Part shown: piece after piece, positions 34,514-42,293 of the stretch
Numbering within the stretch: the first letter of the stretch is position 1
How the letters are laid out: each line of letters begins with the position of its first letter
Origin: Gammaproteobacteria bacterium
GTDB taxonomy: Bacteria > Pseudomonadota > Gammaproteobacteria > Steroidobacterales > Steroidobacteraceae
NCBI GenBank assembly: GCA_003132025.1
Contig: PKWJ01000017.1
Span: 51,988-100,379 of the forward strand
Length of the DNA: 48,392 nt
Direction of reading: 5' to 3'
Notes under the pieces: generated by a model
The model's input: only the letters and a program-made list of their open reading frames with translations
Told to the model about the DNA's origin: nothing
The model's database searches: none
Translations under genes and position numbers: made by a program

Positions 34514-35233
34514 CTAGTCGAGAAAGTCGCAATAGCGTTCGACGTGCGCGGCCAGGTCGAGCGTGTGCTGCCGGCTCAGTTGCTCGGCCAGTTCGGTATC
34601 CCGACGCTCCAGCGCTTCGATGATCCTCAGATGATCGACGATCGAGCGCGCGGCGCGGTTGTCCTGCGAGATCGTGACCTTGCGGATGGCGCGCACGTGG
34701 ATAAACAGGTTCTTGGTCGCCTCCGCAATCAGCCGTGAGCCGCCCAAGCGGATGATCAGCTGATGAAACGCGATGTTGGCGTCCGAATACTCGCCGATGT
34801 GCTCCGACGGCGGTGAGTTCTCGAACTCGTCGAACAGGTGGCGCAGCTTGCTGATTTCGGAATCGGGCGCATGCAGCGTCGCCAGGCGCGCCGACATGCC
34901 TTCGAGCGCCGCCCACACCTGGATCATCTCGATGATTTCACGCTTGGATTTGCGCACGATGAAGATTCCGCGGCGCGGGATCGTGCGCACGAAGCCTTCC
35001 TGCTCCAGGATCGACAGCGCTTCGCGCACCGGAGTGCGGCTCACGCCCAGCGCCTGCGTCAGCTGCCGTTCGTCGAGTCGCAGCGGCCGCCGTTCACTGT
35101 AGATGTCGGTGTCCGCAATGGCGTCCTTGAGCAGCGCGTAGGCCTGGTCGCGCAAGCTGACCGAATTCAGCGGCGCCAGCGCCAGCGGACCGGCCATGCT
35201 GCGGATCGGCCGCACTGTGGCCACCGTACTCAT
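34514..35233 (-). CDS. GntR-family (FadR/FCD) transcriptional regulator
   Basis: A 239-residue regulator. Residues 25-93 are the winged helix DNA-binding domain (SVSLRDQAYALLKDAIA, LTQALGVSRTPVREALSILE, GFVRTIPRRGIFIV). Residues 100-230 are the FCD effector domain with likely metal ligands Asp151, His157, His179 and His201, where small carboxylates usually bind. It heads the minus-strand operon 39 bp before the PanE-like gene and diverges from the oxlT-like operon, so it probably controls both in response to oxalate, glyoxylate or a related acid. Confidence 0.92.
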   Translation of the reverse strand: MSTVATVRPIRSMAGPLALAPLNSVSLRDQAYALLKDAIADTDIYSERRPLRLDERQLTQALGVSRTPVREALSILEQEGFVRTIPRRGIFIVRKSKREIIEMIQVWAALEGMSARLATLHAPDSEISKLRHLFDEFENSPPSEHIGEYSDANIAFHQLIIRLGGSRLIAEATKNLFIHVRAIRKVTISQDNRAARSIVDHLRIIEALERRDTELAEQLSRQHTLDLAAHVERYCDFLD

Positions 35234-35587
35234 GCCAGCACCGATGACGGCAAAAACATCAGCATCCTGAATACCTTGTTGTTATCGAGTCGGATCCAAG
35301 GAATCGAGTGGGATTCAGGGAAATTTATTATGCGCTGAATTACAGTGTCAAGATATATCACGCACCGGATATCAAGTACATTGAACTCCCGAAGGCCAGT
35401 TGACAACGCCGAGATATATCACATATGGTCCGCAGCAACCAAAAATATGTGGGTCTAAATTCACGCTTTGGGGGTTCCGGGGCGATCGAATGGGGTACAG
35501 GTCGCACAACTTCGCTCCGATCATATACCGAGGCCGCCCGGCCGCGGACCTCGTGGCTCCCGACACGTGACATAAGGAGAACCAGCC
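35234..35587. promoter_or_regulatory. Divergent promoter region between gntR and the oxlT operon
   Basis: This 354-bp stretch has no convincing gene. It is clearly more AT-rich than its surroundings, especially 35320-35470, as expected for two divergent promoters. It contains the repeated GATATATC motif listed separately and, at its right end, AAGGAG eight bases before the oxlT ATG. I could not pick firm -35/-10 pairs. Confidence 0.7.
35351..35422. promoter_or_regulatory. Repeated palindrome-containing motif, candidate GntR operators
   Basis: AGATATATCAC occurs twice, at 35351-35361 and 35412-35422, exactly 61 bp apart (close to six helical turns). Each contains the perfect palindrome GATATATC. 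A partial version, GGATATCAAG, lies between them. Identical spaced palindromes in a divergent promoter next to a GntR gene are good operator candidates. The motif differs from the common FadR-type TGGT-N-ACCA half sites, so this is a prediction only. Confidence 0.5.
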
Positions 35588-36910
35588 ATGGCTGCCAGCT
35601 CGAAGTCACCGTCCGCCTCGGTTTTCGCCCATCCGTGGCTGCAGTTAATACTCGGCGTCATCTGCATGGCGTCCGTGGCAAACCTGCAATACGGCTGGAC
35701 CTTGTTCGTCAACCCGATCGATTCCCAGTACCACTGGGGGCGGCCCTCGATTCAGGTAGCCTTCACGATCTTCGTGCTGATCGAGACCTGGCTGGTACCC
35801 ATCGAAGGTTACCTGGTCGACCGCTTTGGGCCGCGCCCAGTCGTAATCGGCGGCGGCATCCTGGTGGGGCTCGCCTGGATGCTCAATTCAGTGGCGGATT
35901 CACTGTCGCTGCTGTACTTCGCCGCCGCCCTGGGCGGTATCGGCACCGGTGCGGTGTACGGAACCTGCGTCGGCAATGCGCTGAAGTGGTTCCCCGGCCG
36001 GCGCGGGCTCGCGGCCGGCATCACCGCTGCCGGCTTTGGCGCTGGCGCCGCGATAACCATCGTGCCGATCTCGAAAATGATCGCCACCGACGGCTATCAG
36101 CACGCGTTCATGTTCTTTGGCGTCCTGCAGGGTGCCATCGTATTTGTCATGGCCTGGGGCCTGCTGGCGGCACCACCGGCGCTAGTCGCGGCTGCCCCGC
36201 GTCCCAACCAGGCCGCGCGCAGCTTTACCCCGCCCCAGGTGCTGCGCAAACCGGTGTTCTACGTCATGTACCTGATGTTCGTGCTGGTAGCCGCCGGCGG
36301 CCTGATGATGGCGGCGTCGATGGCACCGATCGCCAGGGATTTCAAGATCGATAAAATTCCGGTAGCACTGCTCGGCATGGCGATGCCGGCGCTGACCTTC
36401 GCGATTTTCCTGAACCGGATATTCGACGGCGTCGGCCGGCCGCTGTTTGGATGGGTGTCGGACCAGATCGGGCGTGAGAACACCATGGCGATCGCGTTTG
36501 TGATCGGCGCCGGCGCTCTGTTTACGCTCGGCCAGGCCGGCCGCAATCCGGTGGTGTTCGTGCTGATTACGGCGCTGTACTTCGGCGTGTTCGGTGAAAT
36601 CTACAGCCTGTTTCCGGCCACTCAGGGCGACACCTTCGGCGCCAAGTTCGCCGCCGCCAACGCCGGCATGCTCTACACCGCCAAGGGCATGGGCTCACTG
36701 CTGGTCCCGGTTGCAGCCAAGCTGGCACTATCGGCGGGCTGGCATGTCGTGTTTACCATCGCGATGGGCTTCAACCTCGTGGCTGCGGCGCTCGGCTTGT
36801 TCGTTCTCAAACCGATGCGCGCCCGGCATTTCGCGGCGACGCGCGCAGAAGTCGACACCGCGGCGATCGCAAGCGGCGGTACACCGATGCAGCATGCGCC
36901 CGGCCGCTGA
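35588..36910 (+). CDS. oxlT: Oxalate:formate antiporter (OxlT)-like MFS transporter
   Basis: A 440-residue twelve-helix MFS protein of the OFA family. It aligns with Oxalobacter OxlT through NLQYGWTLFVNPI, VDRFGPRPVVIGGG, WFPGRRGLAAGITAAGFG, and the two residues that bind the substrate in OxlT: Arg284 in GVGRPLFGWVSD and Lys366 in LYTAKGMGS. OxlT swaps oxalate for formate and so helps generate proton motive force. With both charged residues kept and frc two genes downstream, oxalate (or a similar dicarboxylate) is the likely cargo. AAGGAG precedes ATG 35588. It opens the operon. Confidence 0.85.
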   Translation: MAASSKSPSASVFAHPWLQLILGVICMASVANLQYGWTLFVNPIDSQYHWGRPSIQVAFTIFVLIETWLVPIEGYLVDRFGPRPVVIGGGILVGLAWMLNSVADSLSLLYFAAALGGIGTGAVYGTCVGNALKWFPGRRGLAAGITAAGFGAGAAITIVPISKMIATDGYQHAFMFFGVLQGAIVFVMAWGLLAAPPALVAAAPRPNQAARSFTPPQVLRKPVFYVMYLMFVLVAAGGLMMAASMAPIARDFKIDKIPVALLGMAMPALTFAIFLNRIFDGVGRPLFGWVSDQIGRENTMAIAFVIGAGALFTLGQAGRNPVVFVLITALYFGVFGEIYSLFPATQGDTFGAKFAAANAGMLYTAKGMGSLLVPVAAKLALSAGWHVVFTIAMGFNLVAAALGLFVLKPMRARHFAATRAEVDTAAIASGGTPMQHAPGR

Positions 36911-36991
36911 GCAACGCATGGCGCTCATGCACGCCAGCCGGGACACCTGCCGGCGCATTTAGTTGATCTGGTCGACGACCTCGGAGCAATT

Positions 36992-38755
36992 ATGACACCC
37001 GCAAACTCTGCCGCCGCAGCGGCACCAGCCGCCACCACCGCCGACAACACCCTGCAGCCCAAGAGCCGCGACGCCGGGGTGGTCTCGGGCGGTCATCTGG
37101 TGGCAAAGGCCCTCAAAAACGAGGGCGTGGACACCATCTTCACCTTGTGCGGCGGCCACATCATCGACATCTACGACGGCTGCATCGACGAGGGCATCCG
37201 CATCATCGACGTGCGCCACGAACAGGTCGCCGCACATGCCGCCGACGGCTACGCGCGTCAGACCGGCAAGCTCGGCTGCGTGGTCACCACCGCCGGCCCG
37301 GGCTGTACCAATGCCATGACCGGAATCGCCACTGCATTTCGCTCCGAGAGTCCGGTGCTGCATATCGGCGGCCAGGGCGCGCTCACACAGCACAAGATGG
37401 GCTCGCTGCAGGACCTGCCGCACGTGGAGCTGCTGCAGCCGATCACCAAGTTCGCCGCCTCGGTGCCCAGCACCGAGCGCGTGGCCGACATGATCTCAAT
37501 GGCAGCACGCGAAGCGTTCAACGGCGCCACCGGACCGGTTTATCTGGAGATACCGCGCGACGTGCTCGATCGCGAAGTCGAGCTGTCGAAGGCGGTCATT
37601 CCCAAACCAGGTCACTACCGCGCCTCGACCAAGTCGATCGGTGATCCGCGCGACATCGACAAGCTGGCCGACATCCTGGTCAATTCCGAGCGTCCCGCGA
37701 TCCTCTACGGCCAGCAGGTGTGGTCAGCTCGCGGGCACGAGGAAGCGATCGCCCTGCTGCGCGGCCTGGACATTCCCGGCTACTTCAATGGCGGCAGCCG
37801 CGGGCTGCTGCCGCCAGGCGATCCCCACCACTTCGATCGTACCCGCGGCAGTGCATTTTCCGATGCCGACGTCATCGTCATCGTCGGCACGCCGTTCGAT
37901 TTTCGCATGGGCTACGGCCGGCGCATCAGCACCAAGCTCAAGCTGGTGCAGATCGACATGGACTATCGCACGGTCGGCAAGAACCGCGACATCGACCTCG
38001 GGCTGGTGGGCGATCCAGGGGCAATCCTGGGCGCGGTGCTGCAGGCCGCCTCCGGCCGCCTCAAGCAGGACAAGCGCCAGGCGCGCCGGCAATGGATGAA
38101 AAAACTCACCGATGCGGAGAGCGCAGCCACGGAAAAGCTGATGCCGCTGTTCAAATCCAATGCGGTGCCGATTCATCCGTACCGCGTGGCCTATGAGCTC
38201 AACGAGTTCCTGGCCGACAACACCATTTACATCGGCGACGGCGGCGACGTGGTGACCATCTCAGCGCAAGCCGTGCGTCCGCGCGCGCCGGGCCAGTGGA
38301 TGGATCCCGGCGCCCTCGGCTCGCTTGGTGTCGGCACCGGATTCGCCATCGCCGCGGGCCTCGCCCACCCGAGCAAGGAGGTGCTGTGTTACTACGGCGA
38401 CGGCTCCTTCGGCATGACCGCGTTCGACATGGAGACCGCCAATCGGTTCGGCGTGCCCTACATCGCCGTCATCGGTAACAACTCGGCGATGAATCAGATC
38501 CGCTACGGTCAACTGGCGAAATACGGCGAGGAACGCGGCAACGTCGGTAACCTGCTGGGCGATGTTCCGTTCGGCAAATTCGCTGAAATGCTTGGCGGCT
38601 ACGGCGAAGAGGTGCGCGATCCGGCACAGATCGCCGCTGCCCTGGTGCGTGCGCGCGAATCGGTACACCGCCTGGGCCGCTCGGCGGTGATCAACATCTG
38701 GGTCGACCCGCGCGAGTACGCGCCGGGAACCAAGAATCAGACCATGTACAAATAA
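36992..38755 (+). CDS. TPP-dependent 2-hydroxyacyl-CoA lyase / oxalyl-CoA decarboxylase-like enzyme
   Basis: A 587-residue ThDP enzyme. The cofactor-activating Glu77 lies in DVRHEQVAAHAADGYAR. GPGCTNAMTGIATAFRSESP and TQHKMGSLQDLPHVE line the active site, and the GDGSFGMTAFDMETANRF motif followed by GNN binds TPP-magnesium. Glyoxylate carboligase lacks that Glu, so it is not a standard Gcl. Between frc and oxlT one expects oxalyl-CoA decarboxylase, but the Oxc signatures I know (NEGANTLDN, NNGGIY) are absent. The SAMNQIRYGQ region and the C-terminal APGTKNQTMYK tail instead recall bacterial 2-hydroxyacyl-CoA lyases, which split 2-hydroxyacyl-CoA to formyl-CoA and a carbonyl. Both reactions yield formyl-CoA, the CoA donor used by Frc. 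An extra Ala-rich N-terminus of about 25 residues is present. CGGAG precedes ATG 36992. Confidence 0.8.
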   Translation: MTPANSAAAAAPAATTADNTLQPKSRDAGVVSGGHLVAKALKNEGVDTIFTLCGGHIIDIYDGCIDEGIRIIDVRHEQVAAHAADGYARQTGKLGCVVTTAGPGCTNAMTGIATAFRSESPVLHIGGQGALTQHKMGSLQDLPHVELLQPITKFAASVPSTERVADMISMAAREAFNGATGPVYLEIPRDVLDREVELSKAVIPKPGHYRASTKSIGDPRDIDKLADILVNSERPAILYGQQVWSARGHEEAIALLRGLDIPGYFNGGSRGLLPPGDPHHFDRTRGSAFSDADVIVIVGTPFDFRMGYGRRISTKLKLVQIDMDYRTVGKNRDIDLGLVGDPGAILGAVLQAASGRLKQDKRQARRQWMKKLTDAESAATEKLMPLFKSNAVPIHPYRVAYELNEFLADNTIYIGDGGDVVTISAQAVRPRAPGQWMDPGALGSLGVGTGFAIAAGLAHPSKEVLCYYGDGSFGMTAFDMETANRFGVPYIAVIGNNSAMNQIRYGQLAKYGEERGNVGNLLGDVPFGKFAEMLGGYGEEVRDPAQIAAALVRARESVHRLGRSAVINIWVDPREYAPGTKNQTMYK

Positions 38756-38775
38756 GGAACGCACGGAGACCGTAG

Positions 38776-40023
38776 ATGGCGAGAGCATTGGATGGCGTCC
38801 GTATACTCGACTTTACGCACGTGCAGTCGGGTCCAACCTGCACCCAGCTGCTGGCTTGGTTCGGCGCCGACGTCATCAAAGTGGAGCGCGCCGGCCACGG
38901 CGACATTACGCGCGAGCAGCTGCGCGACATTCCCGACGTGGACAGCCTGTACTTCACCATGCTAAACCACAACAAACGCTCGATCACACTCGACACCAAG
39001 AACAAGACCGGCAAAGCGGTGCTTGAAAAGCTCATCGGGTACTGCGACGTGCTGGTCGAGAACTTCGCGCCCGGCGCACTCGATCGCATGGGCTTCACCT
39101 GGGAGCGCATCCAGCAACTCAATCCGAAGATGATCGTCGCTTCGGTCAAGGGATTCGGCCCTGGACCGTACGAGGACTGCAAGGTGTATGAAAACGTCGC
39201 CCAGTGTGCCGGCGGCGCCGCATCCACCACCGGCTTCGATGACGGGCCGCCCCTGGTCACCGGCGCGCAGATCGGCGACAGCGGCACCGGCCTGCACCTG
39301 GCTCTTGGCATCGTCTGTGCCCTGTACCAACGCAAGACCACTGGCCGCGGCCAACGCGTATTGGCGGCGATGCAGGACGGCGTCTTGAACCTGTGCCGCG
39401 TCAAGCTGCGCGATCAACAGCGCCTTGCCCGCAACAAGGTCATGAAGGAATATCCGCAGTACCCCAAGGGGAAGTTCGGTTCCGCGGTGCCTCGCGCCGG
39501 CAATGCCTCGGGCGGCGGCCAACCGGGCTGGATCATCAAGTGCAAGGGCTGGGAGACCGACCCTAATGCGTATCTTTATTTCATCACCCAGGCGCCGGTG
39601 TGGAAGGAGATCTGCAACGTGATCGGCAAACCCGAGTGGATTACCGATCACGACTACGCGACACCGCACGCGCGCCTGCCGCGCCTGATGGAGATTTTTG
39701 CCGCGGTCGAACACTGGACGATGACCAAGACCAAGTTCGAGGCCATGGAGGAGTTCAACAAGCACGACATCCCCTGCGGTCCGATCCTGTCGATGGAGGA
39801 ACTGGCCGCCGAGCCGTCATTGCGCGCCAGCGGCACCATCGTGGAGGTCGAGCATCCGACCCGCGGCAAGTACCTGTCGGTCGGCAACCCGATCAAGTTG
39901 TCCGACAGCCCTACCGAGGTCACGCGCTCGCCGCTGCTCGGGGAGCATACCGATGAAGTGCTGGCCGAGCTTGGCCTGGGCGCCGATGAAATCGCGGCAC
40001 TGCGCGCCGAAAAGGTGATCTGA
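38776..40023 (+). CDS. frc: Formyl-CoA:oxalate CoA-transferase
   Basis: A 415-residue class III CoA-transferase that closely follows Oxalobacter Frc: [64 protein letters not shown], the catalytic Asp168 in [10 protein letters not shown], and LGEHTDEVL near the end. The glycine loop that closes over the acyl-aspartyl intermediate reads SGGGQPGW, one Gly replaced by Ser relative to GGGGQ. It is a little shorter than OfFrc because of a deletion before that loop. It moves CoA from formyl-CoA to oxalate, giving oxalyl-CoA and formate. GGAG lies seven bases before ATG 38776. Confidence 0.93.
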   Translation: MARALDGVRILDFTHVQSGPTCTQLLAWFGADVIKVERAGHGDITREQLRDIPDVDSLYFTMLNHNKRSITLDTKNKTGKAVLEKLIGYCDVLVENFAPGALDRMGFTWERIQQLNPKMIVASVKGFGPGPYEDCKVYENVAQCAGGAASTTGFDDGPPLVTGAQIGDSGTGLHLALGIVCALYQRKTTGRGQRVLAAMQDGVLNLCRVKLRDQQRLARNKVMKEYPQYPKGKFGSAVPRAGNASGGGQPGWIIKCKGWETDPNAYLYFITQAPVWKEICNVIGKPEWITDHDYATPHARLPRLMEIFAAVEHWTMTKTKFEAMEEFNKHDIPCGPILSMEELAAEPSLRASGTIVEVEHPTRGKYLSVGNPIKLSDSPTEVTRSPLLGEHTDEVLAELGLGADEIAALRAEKVI

Positions 40024-40024
40024 C

Positions 40025-42214
40025 ATGCCCCAGGACAGCGCGCTTGGCCGTGCAGCCGTCAGCCAGGCAGACCACTCGCCACATGACCGGGCTGCGGTGC
40101 GTAAGCTGCTCGACTGTGCCCGCGCCGCGGGGCGCGGTGCACTGACCGCGCCGGAGTCGAAGGCCATTTGCGACGCCTACGGTATCGCTGTACCCAAGGA
40201 AGGCGTGGCCGCGGATGCCGCCCACGCGGCCAGACTTGCCACGGACATCGGCTTTCCGGTGGTCATGAAGATCGTATCGCCGCAGATCCTGCACAAGACC
40301 GAGGCGGGCGGCGTCGTGGTGGGCGTCAAGAACGCCGAGCACGCCGCGCAGGCCTTCGACAGTATCATCGCCAATGCGCGCCGTTACGACCCGAAGGCGA
40401 GCATCAACGGCGTGCAGGTGCAGCAGATGCTGGCCGGCGGCCAGGAAGTGATCATCGGCGCGGTCACCGATCCGGCCTTTGGCAAACTGGTCGCATTTGG
40501 CCTGGGCGGCATCCTGGTCGAGGTACTGAAGGACATCACCTTTCGTCTGGCACCCGCCACACGCGAGGACGCCCTGTCGATGCTGGATGGCATCGCGGCG
40601 GCGGAGATCCTGCGCGGCGTTCGCGGCGCCGATCCGGTCGACCGCGATGCCCTGGCGGGCATGATCCAGAGCGTGTCGCGGCTGGTGGCGGACTTTCCGG
40701 AGATCTCGGAGCTCGATCTCAACCCGGTGTTTGCCACCAACAGCGGCGCCACCGCAGCCGACGTACGTGTGGTGCTCGATTTCACTCCCCCGGTGCCGCG
40801 CTATCGGCCGAAAAAGGAGGACATCGTCCGGCAGATGAACCGCATCATGAAACCCGACGCGGTAGCGGTGATCGGTGCCTCGAACGAAAGCGGCAAGATC
40901 GGCAATTCGGTGATGAAGAATCTCATCAACGGCGGCTACCAGGGCGAGATCTATCCGATTCATCCCAGCGCTGATTCGATCATGGGCAAGAAGGCCTATA
41001 AGAGCGTCAAGGACGTTGCCGGCGTCATCGACGTGGCAGTGTTCGCGATTCCGGCCAAATTCGTCGCCCAGGCGCTGATCGAGGTGGGCGAGAAGAAGAT
41101 CCCCGGCGCCGTGCTGATCCCTTCCGGCTTTGCCGAAACCGGCAACGTCGCCGGTCAGCTCGAGTTGGTGGCCATCGCGCGCAGGTACGACATCCGCCTC
41201 ATGGGGCCAAATATCTACGGTTTTTATTACACCCCGAAGAACCTGTGCGCCACATTCTGCACCGCCTATGACGTCAAGGGCACGGCCGCCTTGTCGTCCC
41301 AGTCCGGCGGCATCGGCATGGCGATCATCGGCTTCTCGCGCTCGGCCAAAATGGGCGTGTCGGCGATCGTCGGGCTGGGGAATAAATCGGATATCGACGA
41401 GGACGATCTGCTAACCTTCTTCGAGCAAGATGACAACACCCAGATCATCGCCCAGCACTGCGAGGATCTCAAGGACGGCCGCGCATTCGCCGAAGTCGCC
41501 AAGCGCGTGTCGAAGAAGAAGCCGATCGTAGTGCTCAAGGCGGGACGCACCAGCATGGGCGCGCGCGCGGCCAGCTCACACACCGGCGCCCTCGCCGGCA
41601 ACGACAAGATCTACGAAGACGTATTCAAGCAGTCCGGCGTGATCCGTGCGCGCTCACTGCGCGACCTGCTCGAATTCGCTCGCGGCATCCCGGTACTGCC
41701 TACGCCGAAGGGCAACAACGTCGTGATCATCACCGGCGCAGGCGGCTCGGGCGTGCTGTTGTCGGACGCCTGTGTCGACAATGCACTGACGCTGATGGCG
41801 ATGCCGGCGGATCTGGATGCCGCGTTCCGCAAGTTCATTCCGCCCTTTGGCGCCGCCGGCAACCCGGTGGATATCACTGGCGGTGAGCCGCCGAGCACCT
41901 ACCAGAACACGGTGCGCCTGGGGCTCGAGGACCCGCGCATTCACGCGCTGATCCTGGGCTACTGGCACACCATCGTCACGCCACCGATGGTATTCGCGCG
42001 CCTGATGGTCGAGGTGGTCAGCGAGATGCGCAGCAAGGGCTTCGTCAAGCCGGTCGTCGCCTCACTGGCCGGCGACGTGGAAGTGGAGCAGGCGGCGGAG
42101 TTCCTGTACCAGCACGGCATCCCGGCCTATGCCTATTCGACCGAGATCCCGGTGGCCGTGCTGGGAGCCAAGTTCAAATGGGCGCGTGGCGCCGGGTTGA
42201 TCCCGGCGGCCTGA
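40025..42214 (+). CDS. NDP-forming acyl-CoA synthetase, ATP-grasp half first
   Basis: A 729-residue fused synthetase starting one base after the frc stop. Residues 25-250 form the ATP-grasp (beta) part (FPVVMKIVSPQILHKTEAGG, LVAFGLGGILVEVLKD, ISELDLNPV). Residues 270-729 form the CoA-binding and ligase (alpha) part: AVIGASNESGKIGNSV, LIPSGFAETG, LSSQSGGIGMA and the phospho-His region AASSHTGALAGN (His519). Such enzymes make acyl-CoA from an acid, CoA and ATP (giving ADP and phosphate) or run in reverse. In an frc operon it could activate oxalate or formate, or recover ATP from formyl-CoA. The usual GPNCLG sequence reads GPNIYGFYYTPKN, which may mark an unusual substrate. Confidence 0.88.
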   Translation: MPQDSALGRAAVSQADHSPHDRAAVRKLLDCARAAGRGALTAPESKAICDAYGIAVPKEGVAADAAHAARLATDIGFPVVMKIVSPQILHKTEAGGVVVGVKNAEHAAQAFDSIIANARRYDPKASINGVQVQQMLAGGQEVIIGAVTDPAFGKLVAFGLGGILVEVLKDITFRLAPATREDALSMLDGIAAAEILRGVRGADPVDRDALAGMIQSVSRLVADFPEISELDLNPVFATNSGATAADVRVVLDFTPPVPRYRPKKEDIVRQMNRIMKPDAVAVIGASNESGKIGNSVMKNLINGGYQGEIYPIHPSADSIMGKKAYKSVKDVAGVIDVAVFAIPAKFVAQALIEVGEKKIPGAVLIPSGFAETGNVAGQLELVAIARRYDIRLMGPNIYGFYYTPKNLCATFCTAYDVKGTAALSSQSGGIGMAIIGFSRSAKMGVSAIVGLGNKSDIDEDDLLTFFEQDDNTQIIAQHCEDLKDGRAFAEVAKRVSKKKPIVVLKAGRTSMGARAASSHTGALAGNDKIYEDVFKQSGVIRARSLRDLLEFARGIPVLPTPKGNNVVIITGAGGSGVLLSDACVDNALTLMAMPADLDAAFRKFIPPFGAAGNPVDITGGEPPSTYQNTVRLGLEDPRIHALILGYWHTIVTPPMVFARLMVEVVSEMRSKGFVKPVVASLAGDVEVEQAAEFLYQHGIPAYAYSTEIPVAVLGAKFKWARGAGLIPAA

Positions 42215-42293
42215 GCGGACGGTGCCAGACGACGGTTTGTTGACTCGATCCTAAAGGGTTCAGTTTTTGTTACTACTCAAGCGGGGGGATGAC

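Noticed and set aside
33404-34738. 444-codon plus-strand open frame
   Set aside because: Antisense to the PanE-like and gntR genes, which have clear motifs; the translated sequence resembles no family.
36992-38755. Glyoxylate carboligase as the identity of the TPP enzyme
   Set aside because: Gcl is known for lacking the activating glutamate, which is present here (Glu77), and the gene is in an frc operon. I kept carboligase activity only as one hypothesis.
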